A DNA stretch of 64,000 bases from Mediterraneibacter agrestimuris (GTDB lineage Bacteria; Bacillota; Clostridia; Lachnospirales; Lachnospiraceae), in NCBI RefSeq assembly GCF_943193195.1, contig NZ_CALPDG010000009.1:46978-110977 (forward strand), given 5' to 3'. The translations under genes were made by a program, and so were the position numbers. Positions 53,524 to 61,330 of this stretch are shown here, piece by piece; the stretch's first letter is position 1, and each line of letters begins with the position of its first letter. The notes beneath the pieces were generated by a model, which saw nothing but the letters and a program-made list of their open reading frames with translations, ran no database searches and had not been told where the DNA came from.

Positions 53524-54359
53524 GGAATATGATGCATCAGATAAAAATGATAGGGTTGGACTTGGATGGCACCCTTTTGAATACAAAAAAGGAATTGACG
53601 GAATACAGCAGAGATATACTGCGCAGAGCTTTGGATAAAGGGATTATTGTTCTTGTAGCGACAGGGCGTCCGTATACAGGAATTCCCGAAGAGTTGAGGA
53701 ATTTTCAGGGGATCCGGTATGCACTGACTTCCAATGGCGCACGTGTTCTTGACACGGAGAAAGGAGAGCTTCTGATTGAAGAGCTTTTGCCGATAGAAGA
53801 TGCCGTTCGGGCGCTGAAGGTATTACAGAAGTACGATACCATGCCGGAAATTTACTTTGACGGACAGGGGTATGCTGATGAAGTGAAGATGGAGCAGATC
53901 CACAAGTATCATCACAATCCGCATATGTGGGAGTATGTACGTAAGAGCAGGGTTATAGTGCCGGATATCATGGAACTGGCAAAGCAAAGAGCAGAAGATA
54001 TGGATAAAGTACAGGGATTATTTGCTGATATGAATGAGAGAGAGCAGGCATGGCAGGAGCTTATGCGGGATGAAAAGCTTGAATTGGTTGGCTCTTTAAA
54101 GTATAATATAGAAATTAATGCCGCAGGTGTGAACAAAGGGAAAAGTCTTGTAAAACTGGGAGAATTACTTGGCATCCGCAGGGAAGAAATTATGGCGTGC
54201 GGAGACGGCGACAATGACGTAACGATGCTTCGTGAAGTTGGCTTTAGCGTAGCTATGGGAAATGCTGAGGAGACTGTGAAGCAAGCGGCAGATTATATAA
54301 CAGAAACAAATGATGAAGATGGTGCAGCAAAGGCAATTGAGCGGTATGCACTTTTGTAA
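53520..54359 (+). CDS. Cof-type HAD-IIB sugar-phosphatase-like hydrolase
   Basis: A 279-residue cytoplasmic HAD phosphatase. Motif I is MIGLDLDGTLLNTKKEL (nucleophile and acid aspartates), motif II is in VATGRP, motif III is Lys in GVNKGKSLVKL, and motif IV is MACGDGDNDVTML. The cap is the alpha/beta C2B type of Cof/YidA proteins, which dephosphorylate sugar phosphates, FMN or similar. Starts at 53520, 53529 and 53532 are all possible; ATG 53520 overlaps the preceding stop. Confidence 0.88.
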   Translation: MRNMMHQIKMIGLDLDGTLLNTKKELTEYSRDILRRALDKGIIVLVATGRPYTGIPEELRNFQGIRYALTSNGARVLDTEKGELLIEELLPIEDAVRALKVLQKYDTMPEIYFDGQGYADEVKMEQIHKYHHNPHMWEYVRKSRVIVPDIMELAKQRAEDMDKVQGLFADMNEREQAWQELMRDEKLELVGSLKYNIEINAAGVNKGKSLVKLGELLGIRREEIMACGDGDNDVTMLREVGFSVAMGNAEETVKQAADYITETNDEDGAAKAIERYALL

Positions 54360-54395
54360 AATGGCTTCTATAGAGAAGTATGAGAGGAGACGGAT

Positions 54396-55226
54396 ATGTT
54401 AGAGGCTTTGAAAGTTATTATTTTGGGTATTGTAGAGGGAATTACAGAGTGGCTTCCGATCAGCAGTACAGGGCATTTGATTCTGGTGGAAGAATTTATT
54501 CATCTGAAACTGAGTGAAGAATTTGTGGAAATGTTCAATATTGTGATACAGTTCGGTGCGATTCTGGCAGTTATCATGCTGTATTTTCACAAGCTGAACC
54601 CATTTGCAAGGGATAAGTCTAAGAAACAGCAGATGTTGACGATTCAGCTGTGGGTAAAGGTGGCGATCGCAACCATTCCGGCGATGATATTTGGACTGCT
54701 TTTTGATGACTATGTAGATGAACATTTTATGAATGCATATGTAGTTGCGGCAATGTTGATTGTTTATGGTATCCTTTATATTATTGTGGAGAGAAGGAAT
54801 GAGAACAAGAAGCCGGCAGTTACAAAGCTGACCCAGCTTACAATTCCAATGGCGCTGGCGATCGGCGGATTTCAGGTACTGGCGATTATTCCGGGAACTT
54901 CCCGTTCCGGCGCCACAATTCTGGGAGGGCTGCTGATCGGCGCGTCCAGAGGTGTTGCGGCAGAGTTTACATTTTTCCTTGCAATTCCGGTTATGTTTGG
55001 CTGGAGTGCATTGAAAATGCTTAAATTCGGACTGGGTTTTACAGGACAAGAATTTGGTCTGTTACTTTTGGGATGTGCAGTTGCGTTTTGCGTGTCCGTA
55101 TTTGCGATTAAGTTCCTGATGCAGTATATTAAGAATCACGATTTCAAGGTATTCGGTTACTACCGAATCGGACTTGGTATTATTGTACTACTGTATTTTG
55201 GAATTACTGCATTGCTTGCATTGTAA
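54396..55226 (+). CDS. uppP: Undecaprenyl-diphosphatase (BacA/UppP)
   Basis: A 276-residue integral membrane enzyme that recycles undecaprenyl diphosphate to the monophosphate carrier for wall synthesis; overproduction in other bacteria gives bacitracin resistance. The two motifs are [20 protein letters not shown] (residues 8-27) and [22 protein letters not shown] (about 165-186). About eight helices are visible. GAGAGGAG upstream. A terminator follows. Confidence 0.96.
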   Translation: MLEALKVIILGIVEGITEWLPISSTGHLILVEEFIHLKLSEEFVEMFNIVIQFGAILAVIMLYFHKLNPFARDKSKKQQMLTIQLWVKVAIATIPAMIFGLLFDDYVDEHFMNAYVVAAMLIVYGILYIIVERRNENKKPAVTKLTQLTIPMALAIGGFQVLAIIPGTSRSGATILGGLLIGASRGVAAEFTFFLAIPVMFGWSALKMLKFGLGFTGQEFGLLLLGCAVAFCVSVFAIKFLMQYIKNHDFKVFGYYRIGLGIIVLLYFGITALLAL

Positions 55227-55280
55227 ATATAAAATATCCGCAGGTATATCAATAAAATATATGTATTTACACTAGAAAGA

Positions 55281-55340
55281 AAAGAACAGCTACTGTATTT
55301 AGGGATCAACAATTCCTTGCAGTGACTGTTCTTTTTTTAT
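55281..55340 (+). terminator. Terminator after uppP
   Basis: AAAGAACAGCTACTG (55281-55295) pairs with CAGTGACTGTTCTTT (55320-55334) with a two-base mismatch, a 24-base loop with AGGGAT/ATTCCTT pairing, and a TTTTTTT tail. The arms resemble the dispersed palindrome ends (GAACAGT/ACTGTTC). Confidence 0.85.
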
Positions 55341-55402
55341 TAAAAAATGCGCTATGGTAAAAAATATCATGTTTTTGTGAGAAATTGAGTAAAAACAATC
55401 AA

Positions 55403-55433
55403 TTGACAAAAAAACACGGGGGGGGGGTAAAAT
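55403..55433 (+). promoter_or_regulatory. Promoter with a ten-G spacer before the LCP gene
   Basis: A consensus -35 TTGACA (55403-55408) and -10 TAAAAT (55428-55433) are separated by 19 bp, of which 55418-55427 are ten consecutive G. Two fewer G would give the optimal 17-bp spacing. Such homopolymers between promoter boxes are a known phase-variation device in other bacteria. The LCP start is 30 bp downstream. Confidence 0.7.
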
Positions 55434-55462
55434 AGAGTAGCTAAGTCTGCGAGGATGACAAA

Positions 55463-56617
55463 ATGAAACAGAAAAAATACAAAATAGACCCGGAAAATCC
55501 GGCAAAGCATTTAAACTGGTACAGCAGCAGAAAAGGCGTAGTGCCAAAAAGCTGGAGGCGGACATTCTTGAGAGGATGTCTGATTTTTGCGGGTATTCTT
55601 TTTTTGGTTCTGTCAGGAATAGTTGGCGCGTTTGTTTATTTAAGGACAAAAGGCGATAAGAATCTTAGAACAGAAGTGCCGGAAGTGACAGAGAGTAAGA
55701 CAGAACTTCCAGAGGGAATCTATATTACATATCAGGGCAAACAGTATCGGTACAATTCAGACATTATCAACTTCCTTTGTCTTGGAATTGATAAAGAACT
55801 TGCGATAGAAGAGAAAAGAGAAACAGGAAGTGAAGGACTGGCGGATGTAATTCTTCTGGTAAGCATTAATGTGCAAAGCAATGAGTTTAAGATTTTGGCA
55901 ATTCCGCGAGAAACGGTTGTACCTGTGAAGGTATTGGATAAAGCAGGGAATTTTGTAAAAACAGAAAATAAACAGATTACCCTGCAATATGCGTATGGAC
56001 GAAGTGCAAAGATGAGTTGTGAATTGATGAGTGAGACGGTATCGAACCTATTGTATAAGCTGCCTGTTCAGAGATATTGCGTTATCAATTTTCAGGCGCT
56101 CCCAGTGCTCAATGATGCTATTGGAGGCGTTCATCTGACTGCATTGGAAACTGTGGAGTGGAATGAAGGGGGTTTTTACGAGGGACAAGAGATGTACTTG
56201 CTTGGGCAGTCTGCACTGGATTATGTACGTCAGCGGGATGAATATAAAGCAGGAAGCAGTATGGGCAGACTGGAGCGTCAGAAGCAGTATGTAACCTGTT
56301 ATATGGAGCAGGCGAAGGCGGCTTTGAAGACAGATATCACATTGCCGATACAACTTTATCAAGGTCTGACTGAGCATATGCGGACCAATGTAACAGTAGA
56401 AGACATTGCTTATCTTGTGCCGGAAGTGCTGGAGATGAACCTGACTATGGATAACATCATGATGGTGCCGGGGACAACCGTTCCGGCAGGGGATACGGAA
56501 GAGTATCAGGCGGATACGGATGCACTCAAAGAACTTGTGATCCAGAATTTCTATGAAGAAGTTCCAGATCAGAAAAAGACAGAAGAAACCAGGGATCCAG
56601 AGAAAATCGAAGACTAA
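55463..56617 (+). CDS. LytR-CpsA-Psr (LCP) family wall-polymer ligase
   Basis: A 384-residue type II membrane protein. A basic cytosolic N-terminus is followed by one helix (about 37-60, GCLIFAGILFLVLSGIVGAF) and an extracellular LCP domain with LGIDKE, the arginine-rich active-site motifs AIPRETVVPV and YVRQRDEY...GSSMGRLERQKQ, and LPVQRYCVINFQALPVLNDA. LCP proteins transfer teichoic-acid- or capsule-like polymers from undecaprenyl phosphate to peptidoglycan. The C-terminal tail (EEVPDQKKTEETRDPEK) is acidic. It sits between uppP and sortase, an envelope group, behind the poly-G promoter. Confidence 0.92.
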   Translation: MKQKKYKIDPENPAKHLNWYSSRKGVVPKSWRRTFLRGCLIFAGILFLVLSGIVGAFVYLRTKGDKNLRTEVPEVTESKTELPEGIYITYQGKQYRYNSDIINFLCLGIDKELAIEEKRETGSEGLADVILLVSINVQSNEFKILAIPRETVVPVKVLDKAGNFVKTENKQITLQYAYGRSAKMSCELMSETVSNLLYKLPVQRYCVINFQALPVLNDAIGGVHLTALETVEWNEGGFYEGQEMYLLGQSALDYVRQRDEYKAGSSMGRLERQKQYVTCYMEQAKAALKTDITLPIQLYQGLTEHMRTNVTVEDIAYLVPEVLEMNLTMDNIMMVPGTTVPAGDTEEYQADTDALKELVIQNFYEEVPDQKKTEETRDPEKIED

Positions 56618-56704
56618 AAATCCAGAAAAGCCAGATATCCAGAAAAACGAAGGATTCGGAAGGATAGACAGAAGAGACAGGATAATAGAGAGGGAGATAA
56701 AGAG

Positions 56705-57478
56705 ATGAAGAAGACGGTGAAAATAATCATCATTGTTTTAGCGGCGCTCATTTTGGCGGGCGGCGCAGCCGGAGGAGTATTCTATTACTCCTATCAGCAG
56801 GAGAAAAAAGAAGCAGAGAAGATAGCAGATCCCGCAGAAGCGGAAGAAGGCTATCAAAAGATGCAGGAAACAGTTGTGAAAAAAGCAGAAGACCCTTATG
56901 AGAGTAAGATTGATTTTGAAGAGCTGCAGATGGTCAATCAGGACGTTTATGCATGGATTCAGATTCCAGATACAAATGTGGATTATCCGATCCTGCAGTC
57001 CGTTGTGGAGGAGGATGAGTACTATCTGAATACAACAATAGATGGAAAGACGGGACTCCCTGGTTCCATCTATACGGAAAAATACAATTCTCCGTATTTC
57101 ACAGATCCGGTAACTGTGGTATACGGGCATGATATGCTGGATGGAACAATGTTTACAGACTTGCATAAATACAGCGATAAGACATTTTTTGACAGTCATC
57201 CGTACTTTTATATTTACCTGCCGGACCGTACATTGAAATATCAGGTATTTGCGGCAGTTGCATTTGACGACCGCTATATTTTAGGAAACTACAATTTTTT
57301 AGATATAGATGATTTTCAGAAGTATTTGGATGAGCTTAAGAGCTCTATAGAGGGAAATGTGAATCCGAATGTGGAAGTTACACAAGAAAGTACCATTGTT
57401 ACACTCTCTACCTGCATCGCAGACTATCCGGATCAGAGATGGCTTGTGAATGCAACTTTGGCAGGGCAGGAGCAGTAA
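56705..57478 (+). CDS. srtB: Class B sortase
   Basis: A 257-residue membrane-anchored transpeptidase. One N-terminal helix (about 6-29) is followed by the catalytic domain with His142 in VVYGHDMLDG, Cys237 in TLSTCIAD and Arg245 in DQRWLV. The long N-terminal helix region and the spacing are class B. It joins a C-terminal sorting motif (NPQTN/SPKTG type) to the wall. The protein encoded just downstream ends in SPKTG and is its likely substrate. Confidence 0.93.
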   Translation: MKKTVKIIIIVLAALILAGGAAGGVFYYSYQQEKKEAEKIADPAEAEEGYQKMQETVVKKAEDPYESKIDFEELQMVNQDVYAWIQIPDTNVDYPILQSVVEEDEYYLNTTIDGKTGLPGSIYTEKYNSPYFTDPVTVVYGHDMLDGTMFTDLHKYSDKTFFDSHPYFYIYLPDRTLKYQVFAAVAFDDRYILGNYNFLDIDDFQKYLDELKSSIEGNVNPNVEVTQESTIVTLSTCIADYPDQRWLVNATLAGQEQ

Positions 57479-57570
57479 GGTGAGATACACAGCGGTCGAT
57501 GCATATGGTTAAAGCATCTTAACAGATGTTTTAATATAATCACGCAAAATAAGTTGAGAGGAGAAACAAA

Positions 57571-58371
57571 GTGGCAAAAAGAATGAAGAGAATTCTTGCA
57601 ATTGCTGCTGTATGTGTGCTCACTTTGAGCATGGGAACAGCAGTATTTGCAGCAAGTCCGATTGATCCAGATATTCCAGATGGGATTGAAACACCGGATG
57701 AGACTGAGAAGCCAGATGAGACTGACAAGCCATCAAAGCCGGTAACTATCGTAGGTGGAACCGCAGTAGACAAGGATGGCAATAGTGTAACTGTTAAGTA
57801 TGCTGCAGATGTGGCAGAAGAAGTAAAAGAGATTCTTAAGGATGATGAGCAGGTTAGAGACATTCTGGAAAATAATGGATACATTCCGGAGGATAAAGGG
57901 GATATCACCGTTATAGGTGTGGGCGATATTGAACTGCCGGAAGGCGCGATGCCAGAAGGTGGAATTGATTTGTCTATTCCTGTAACAGGAGACCTTACAA
58001 ATGATCTGAATGAAGGTGATACCGTTTATGTTCTTCATCAGAAACATGATGGTACATGGGAAGTTCTGGAAGGAAAAGTAAGCAGCAAGGATGCAAATGG
58101 CGTTGTTGTAGATGCACATTTCGACAGTCTTTCACCTATAGCTATCATCAAAGTAATGTCCGATGGCAAAGCTGTTATTATGGACAAGGACGGGGAAAAT
58201 AAACAGCCGATTATACCTCCGACACAGGATGAAGTCGATGATGAAACAGACAAAGACGATGATGCCAAGACAGAGAATAAGGCGGATAACAAGACAGAGA
58301 GTGGAAAAAACACTGCTGCAAAGGCAGAGAACAACTCTGGTGTAAAACTTTCCCCAAAGACAGGTAAGTAA
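57571..58371 (+). CDS. Secreted protein ending in SPKTG without a membrane tail
   Basis: 266 residues from GTG 57571 (GAGAGGAG 8 nt upstream). The signal peptide (MKRILAIAAVCVLTLSMGTA, cut near VFA/ASP) leads to a Pro/Asp/Glu-rich linker (DIPDGIETPDETEKPDETD), a compact domain (about 58-205) and an acidic linker, ending VKLSPKTGK. SPKTG resembles class B sortase motifs, and a class B sortase gene is immediately upstream, but the hydrophobic helix and charged tail of a normal sorting signal are absent and no frame supplies them. The domain resembles no family I can name. Confidence 0.78.
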   Translation: MAKRMKRILAIAAVCVLTLSMGTAVFAASPIDPDIPDGIETPDETEKPDETDKPSKPVTIVGGTAVDKDGNSVTVKYAADVAEEVKEILKDDEQVRDILENNGYIPEDKGDITVIGVGDIELPEGAMPEGGIDLSIPVTGDLTNDLNEGDTVYVLHQKHDGTWEVLEGKVSSKDANGVVVDAHFDSLSPIAIIKVMSDGKAVIMDKDGENKQPIIPPTQDEVDDETDKDDDAKTENKADNKTESGKNTAAKAENNSGVKLSPKTGK

Positions 58372-58415
58372 TTTTAGAAAGAAACAAGTATAAATAATTA
58401 TTTTGTGTGATGATG

Positions 58416-58457
58416 TAAAACCCATGCGCCGGAAGGTGTTGTGGGTTTTACTTTATT
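58416..58457 (+). terminator. Terminator after the SPKTG protein gene
   Basis: TAAAACCCA (58416-58424) pairs with TGGGTTTTA (58442-58450), with GCGCC-GGAA-GGTGT at the tip, followed by CTTTATTT. The remaining 160 bp before the binding-protein gene are AT-rich and hold its promoter. Confidence 0.78.
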
Positions 58458-58530
58458 TAATCTTATATGTATTTTATACATTGTTATTATATACAGTATC
58501 GATTGTTTTAAAAATCTTGCATAGAATTAC

Positions 58531-58558
58531 TTGCAATTTTGCATAAATATGATAATAT
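58531..58558 (+). promoter_or_regulatory. Candidate promoter of the amino-acid ABC operon
   Basis: TTGCAA (58531-58536) and TAATAT (58553-58558) with a 16-bp spacer. TGCATA half-sites recur nearby (about 58518, 58540, 58572), which could be operator halves for an amino-acid repressor such as ArgR; that is speculative. Confidence 0.45.
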
Positions 58559-58618
58559 ATAAAAATACCGTGCATAAAAATACACAGGTAATACTTGAAA
58601 TAGATGGAGGAAAAGGAT

Positions 58619-59494
58619 ATGAAAAAGTTATTAGCAGTAATGCTTAGTACAGTACTCGTTGCAGGACTTATAGCAGGGTGCGGAAGTAAGGGAGACGACA
58701 AGAAGGCTGATGAGGGAAGCGCTAAGACAACAGCAAAGGTAATTGAAGTAGATCTGACAGATGAAGAATATGCGTTTGGCGTTGACAAATCTCAGCCGGA
58801 GCTTCTGGAACAGGTAAATGCGTTCATCCAGAAGATTAAAGAGGATGGAACACTGGACGAGATCTGCGATAAATATTTCGGTGGCGGAGAGCCGGCTGCA
58901 GTCGAGTCTGCAAAGCTGGATGAGTCTAAGGATCAGCTTGTTGTAGCAACAAATGCTGCATTTGAACCGTTCGAGTATACTAAGGGTGAGTCTTACATGG
59001 GAATCGACATGGAGCTTGCAGCGCTTCTTGCAGAAGAACTGGGAAAAGAGCTGGTTATTCAGAATATGGATTTTGATGCAGTGTGTCTTTCTGTTGGACA
59101 GCAGAAATGTGATATTGCAATGGCTGGTTTGACAGTGAATGAAGAAAGAAAAGAATATGTAACATTTTCCGATTCTTACTACCAGGCATCCCAGCGTCTG
59201 ATCGTACCGAGTGATGATACAGCATTTGACGGACTGGAAGACGCGGACGCGGTTGCGGAAAAGCTGGCAGAACTGACAAGCGATACAAAGATAGGAGTAC
59301 AGCAGGGAACAACAGGACAGAGCTATGTAGAGGGTAGTGAGGACTTTGGTTTTGATGGTCTTGCGGCTGCATGCAGCCCGTACAAGAGCGGTTCTTTAGC
59401 AGTACAGGATATGCTGAACGGAAACATTGATTATGTTATCATTGATGCGGCTCCGGCAGCGGCGATTTCAGAAGCGATCAATGCAATGCTGTAA
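58619..59494 (+). CDS. Amino-acid ABC binding lipoprotein with circularly permuted domain
   Basis: A 291-residue family 3 solute-binding protein, start ATG 58619 (GGAGG 8 nt upstream). Lipobox LIAGC (Cys21). Normally these proteins end with a segment of the type DLTDEEYAFGVDK...EDGTLDEICDKYFGG. Here that segment is at the N-terminus (residues 40-90), right after the signal and a short linker, and the usual N-terminal strand (LVVATNAAFEPFEY, from 107) follows. The protein then stops at AAPAAAISEAINAML, just where the missing segment would normally continue. The fold is therefore circularly permuted but apparently complete. The ligand is a polar amino acid; which one cannot be told. Confidence 0.88.
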   Translation: MKKLLAVMLSTVLVAGLIAGCGSKGDDKKADEGSAKTTAKVIEVDLTDEEYAFGVDKSQPELLEQVNAFIQKIKEDGTLDEICDKYFGGGEPAAVESAKLDESKDQLVVATNAAFEPFEYTKGESYMGIDMELAALLAEELGKELVIQNMDFDAVCLSVGQQKCDIAMAGLTVNEERKEYVTFSDSYYQASQRLIVPSDDTAFDGLEDADAVAEKLAELTSDTKIGVQQGTTGQSYVEGSEDFGFDGLAAACSPYKSGSLAVQDMLNGNIDYVIIDAAPAAAISEAINAML

Positions 59495-59516
59495 AAGCAA
59501 AACGTATATTAATATG

Positions 59517-59546
59517 TAACAGTTCAGCCTTCCGGCTGAACTGTTA
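59517..59546. repeat. Perfect palindrome between binding protein and permease
   Basis: TAACAGTTCAGCC (59517-59529) pairs perfectly with GGCTGAACTGTTA (59534-59546) around TTCC. It is the minimal form of the dispersed family. With its weak TATATT tail it may reduce read-through from the binding-protein gene into the permease and ATPase genes, giving excess binding protein. Confidence 0.8.
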
Positions 59547-59629
59547 TATTAAAATTACATATAAGAAAAGTCGGAAAGGAAGATATAGTATGTATTTTCC
59601 TTTCTTAGCGCATTTGAGGAAGGATAACA

Positions 59630-60340
59630 ATGGGGAATTTTGGTCTGAAAGTAGATAAGTTTATAGAGATATTTATCGAGCAGAACGGTTATGTTAAAGT
59701 AGTGCAGGGACTGCAGAATACCGTTTTTATTGCAGTTGCCGGCTTAATTATCGGTATTTTGATTGGTACTGTGATTGCAACGGTGAAGGTGCTTCCCAAG
59801 TATAAGATGCTTCCGAGAGTACTAAATGGAGTCTGTAATTTGTATGTTGCACTCTTCAGGGGAACTCCGATCGTAGTACAGCTTCTGGTAGGATACTATG
59901 TTCTTGTACCGTTAACCGGCGTAAACCTGCCGGGTATACGGGTTGCGATGATTGTATTTGGAATGAACAGCGGTGCGTATATTTCTGAGATTATGCGAAG
60001 TGGTATCCAGTCAGTAGACAGCGGACAGATGGAAGCAGGACGGGCAGTGGGCTTAAGCTTTGGCACGAGTATGATGAAGATCGTCATTCCGCAGGCGGTA
60101 AAGAATATCCTTCCGACTTTGGGAAATGAGTTTATTGCATTGATCAAAGAGACATCAGTCGTCAGCTTTATCGCTGTTGCAGACCTTTATATGGCATTTA
60201 ACTATATAGGAACAAACAGCTACGAGTTCATGGTGCCTTACCTTGTGATGGCATTAATCTATATCGTACTTGTTCTGATTATTACACTGCTTGTAAGAGT
60301 ACTGGAAAGGAGCCTGAAGAAGAGTGATAGACGTAATTAA
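59630..60340 (+). CDS. Polar amino-acid ABC transporter permease
   Basis: A 236-residue HisM/GlnP-type permease with five or so helices. [20 protein letters not shown] near the start, [12 protein letters not shown] and the EAA motif [20 protein letters not shown], then [22 protein letters not shown] are diagnostic. It should form a homodimer. Overlaps the ATPase gene by 17 bp. Confidence 0.94.
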   Translation: MGNFGLKVDKFIEIFIEQNGYVKVVQGLQNTVFIAVAGLIIGILIGTVIATVKVLPKYKMLPRVLNGVCNLYVALFRGTPIVVQLLVGYYVLVPLTGVNLPGIRVAMIVFGMNSGAYISEIMRSGIQSVDSGQMEAGRAVGLSFGTSMMKIVIPQAVKNILPTLGNEFIALIKETSVVSFIAVADLYMAFNYIGTNSYEFMVPYLVMALIYIVLVLIITLLVRVLERSLKKSDRRN

Positions 60341-61148
60341 TCTTAAGAAAAATTTCGGCAGCCTTGAAATATTAAAGGGAATTAATATCACCGTCAACAA
60401 AGGGGATATCGTTGCTGTCCTCGGACCGTCAGGTTCTGGTAAAAGTACATTTCTGCGGTGTTTGAACTGTATGGAAGACCCAACAGAGGGAAGCATTATT
60501 TTTAATGGTGTGGATATTGCGGATATGAAGGTAGACATCAATGTACATCGCCGTCATATGGGTATGGTGTTCCAGCATTTTAACCTGTTTAATAATAAGA
60601 CTGTTCTTCAAAATGTGATGATGGCGCCAGCATATCTGAAATGTAAGGATTTGAAACAGGCGAAGAGCAAGAACCGCATGACCAAGGTCAAGAACCTGTT
60701 CCGAGGAAACAAAGAAGAGCTGATTCAAATCACAGCAACAAAGGAGCAGATCAAGGCAGAAGCAAAACAGCAGGCATTGAATCTGCTGAAACGGATCGGA
60801 TTGGATGATAAGGCAGACGCGTATCCGTCTACATTGTCCGGCGGGCAGAAACAGCGTGTTGCGATTATCCGCTCTCTGGCAATGAATCCGGACGTGATTT
60901 TGTTTGATGAGCCTACATCGGCGCTGGATCCAGAAATGGTTGGCGAGGTACTGGAACTGATGAAAGAACTGGCGAGTGAAGGTATGACGATGGTGGTCGT
61001 AACACATGAGATGGGATTTGCCCGAGAGGTGGCATCCAGAGTTATCTTTATGGACGACGGACAGATTAAAGAAGAGGCGCCGCCGGAAGAATTCTTCGAT
61101 AATCCGAAGGATGAGAGATTGAAAGAATTCTTGTCAAAGATTTTATAG
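60324..61148 (+). CDS. Polar amino-acid ABC transporter ATPase with insert
   Basis: 274 residues from GTG 60324 (AAAGGAG 10 nt upstream, inside the permease gene). Walker [13 protein letters not shown]-loop VFQHFNLF, signature [11 protein letters not shown], Walker [16 protein letters not shown] and switch VTHEMGFA are all GlnQ-like. Ordinary GlnQ proteins are about 240 residues; the excess is a basic insert of about 35 residues between [17 protein letters not shown] and [14 protein letters not shown] (about 112-150), in the helical subdomain. Confidence 0.94.
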   Translation: MIDVINLKKNFGSLEILKGINITVNKGDIVAVLGPSGSGKSTFLRCLNCMEDPTEGSIIFNGVDIADMKVDINVHRRHMGMVFQHFNLFNNKTVLQNVMMAPAYLKCKDLKQAKSKNRMTKVKNLFRGNKEELIQITATKEQIKAEAKQQALNLLKRIGLDDKADAYPSTLSGGQKQRVAIIRSLAMNPDVILFDEPTSALDPEMVGEVLELMKELASEGMTMVVVTHEMGFAREVASRVIFMDDGQIKEEAPPEEFFDNPKDERLKEFLSKIL

Positions 61149-61170
61149 TCAGCAAATAAATAATATAAAG

Positions 61171-61262
61171 AAAAAACGTTTGAACAGATTGTAGATGTAG
61201 AGTCTGAGAACACGATGGAGTTCTGGAATTTCTGTAAATACAATATATTCAAGCGTTTTTTT
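61171..61262 (+). terminator. Long-loop terminator after the amino-acid ABC operon
   Basis: AAAAAACGTTTGAA (61171-61184) pairs with TTCAAGCGTTTTTT (61248-61261), one G-U pair, enclosing a 63-base loop with weaker internal pairing. The T-run closes the stem. Confidence 0.72.
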
Positions 61263-61330
61263 CCGGTAGAAGACAGGGAGCGATTGTGATACAATGTAGA
61301 TAAAAGTGAAACGGAAAGCAGAGTTTTTAT

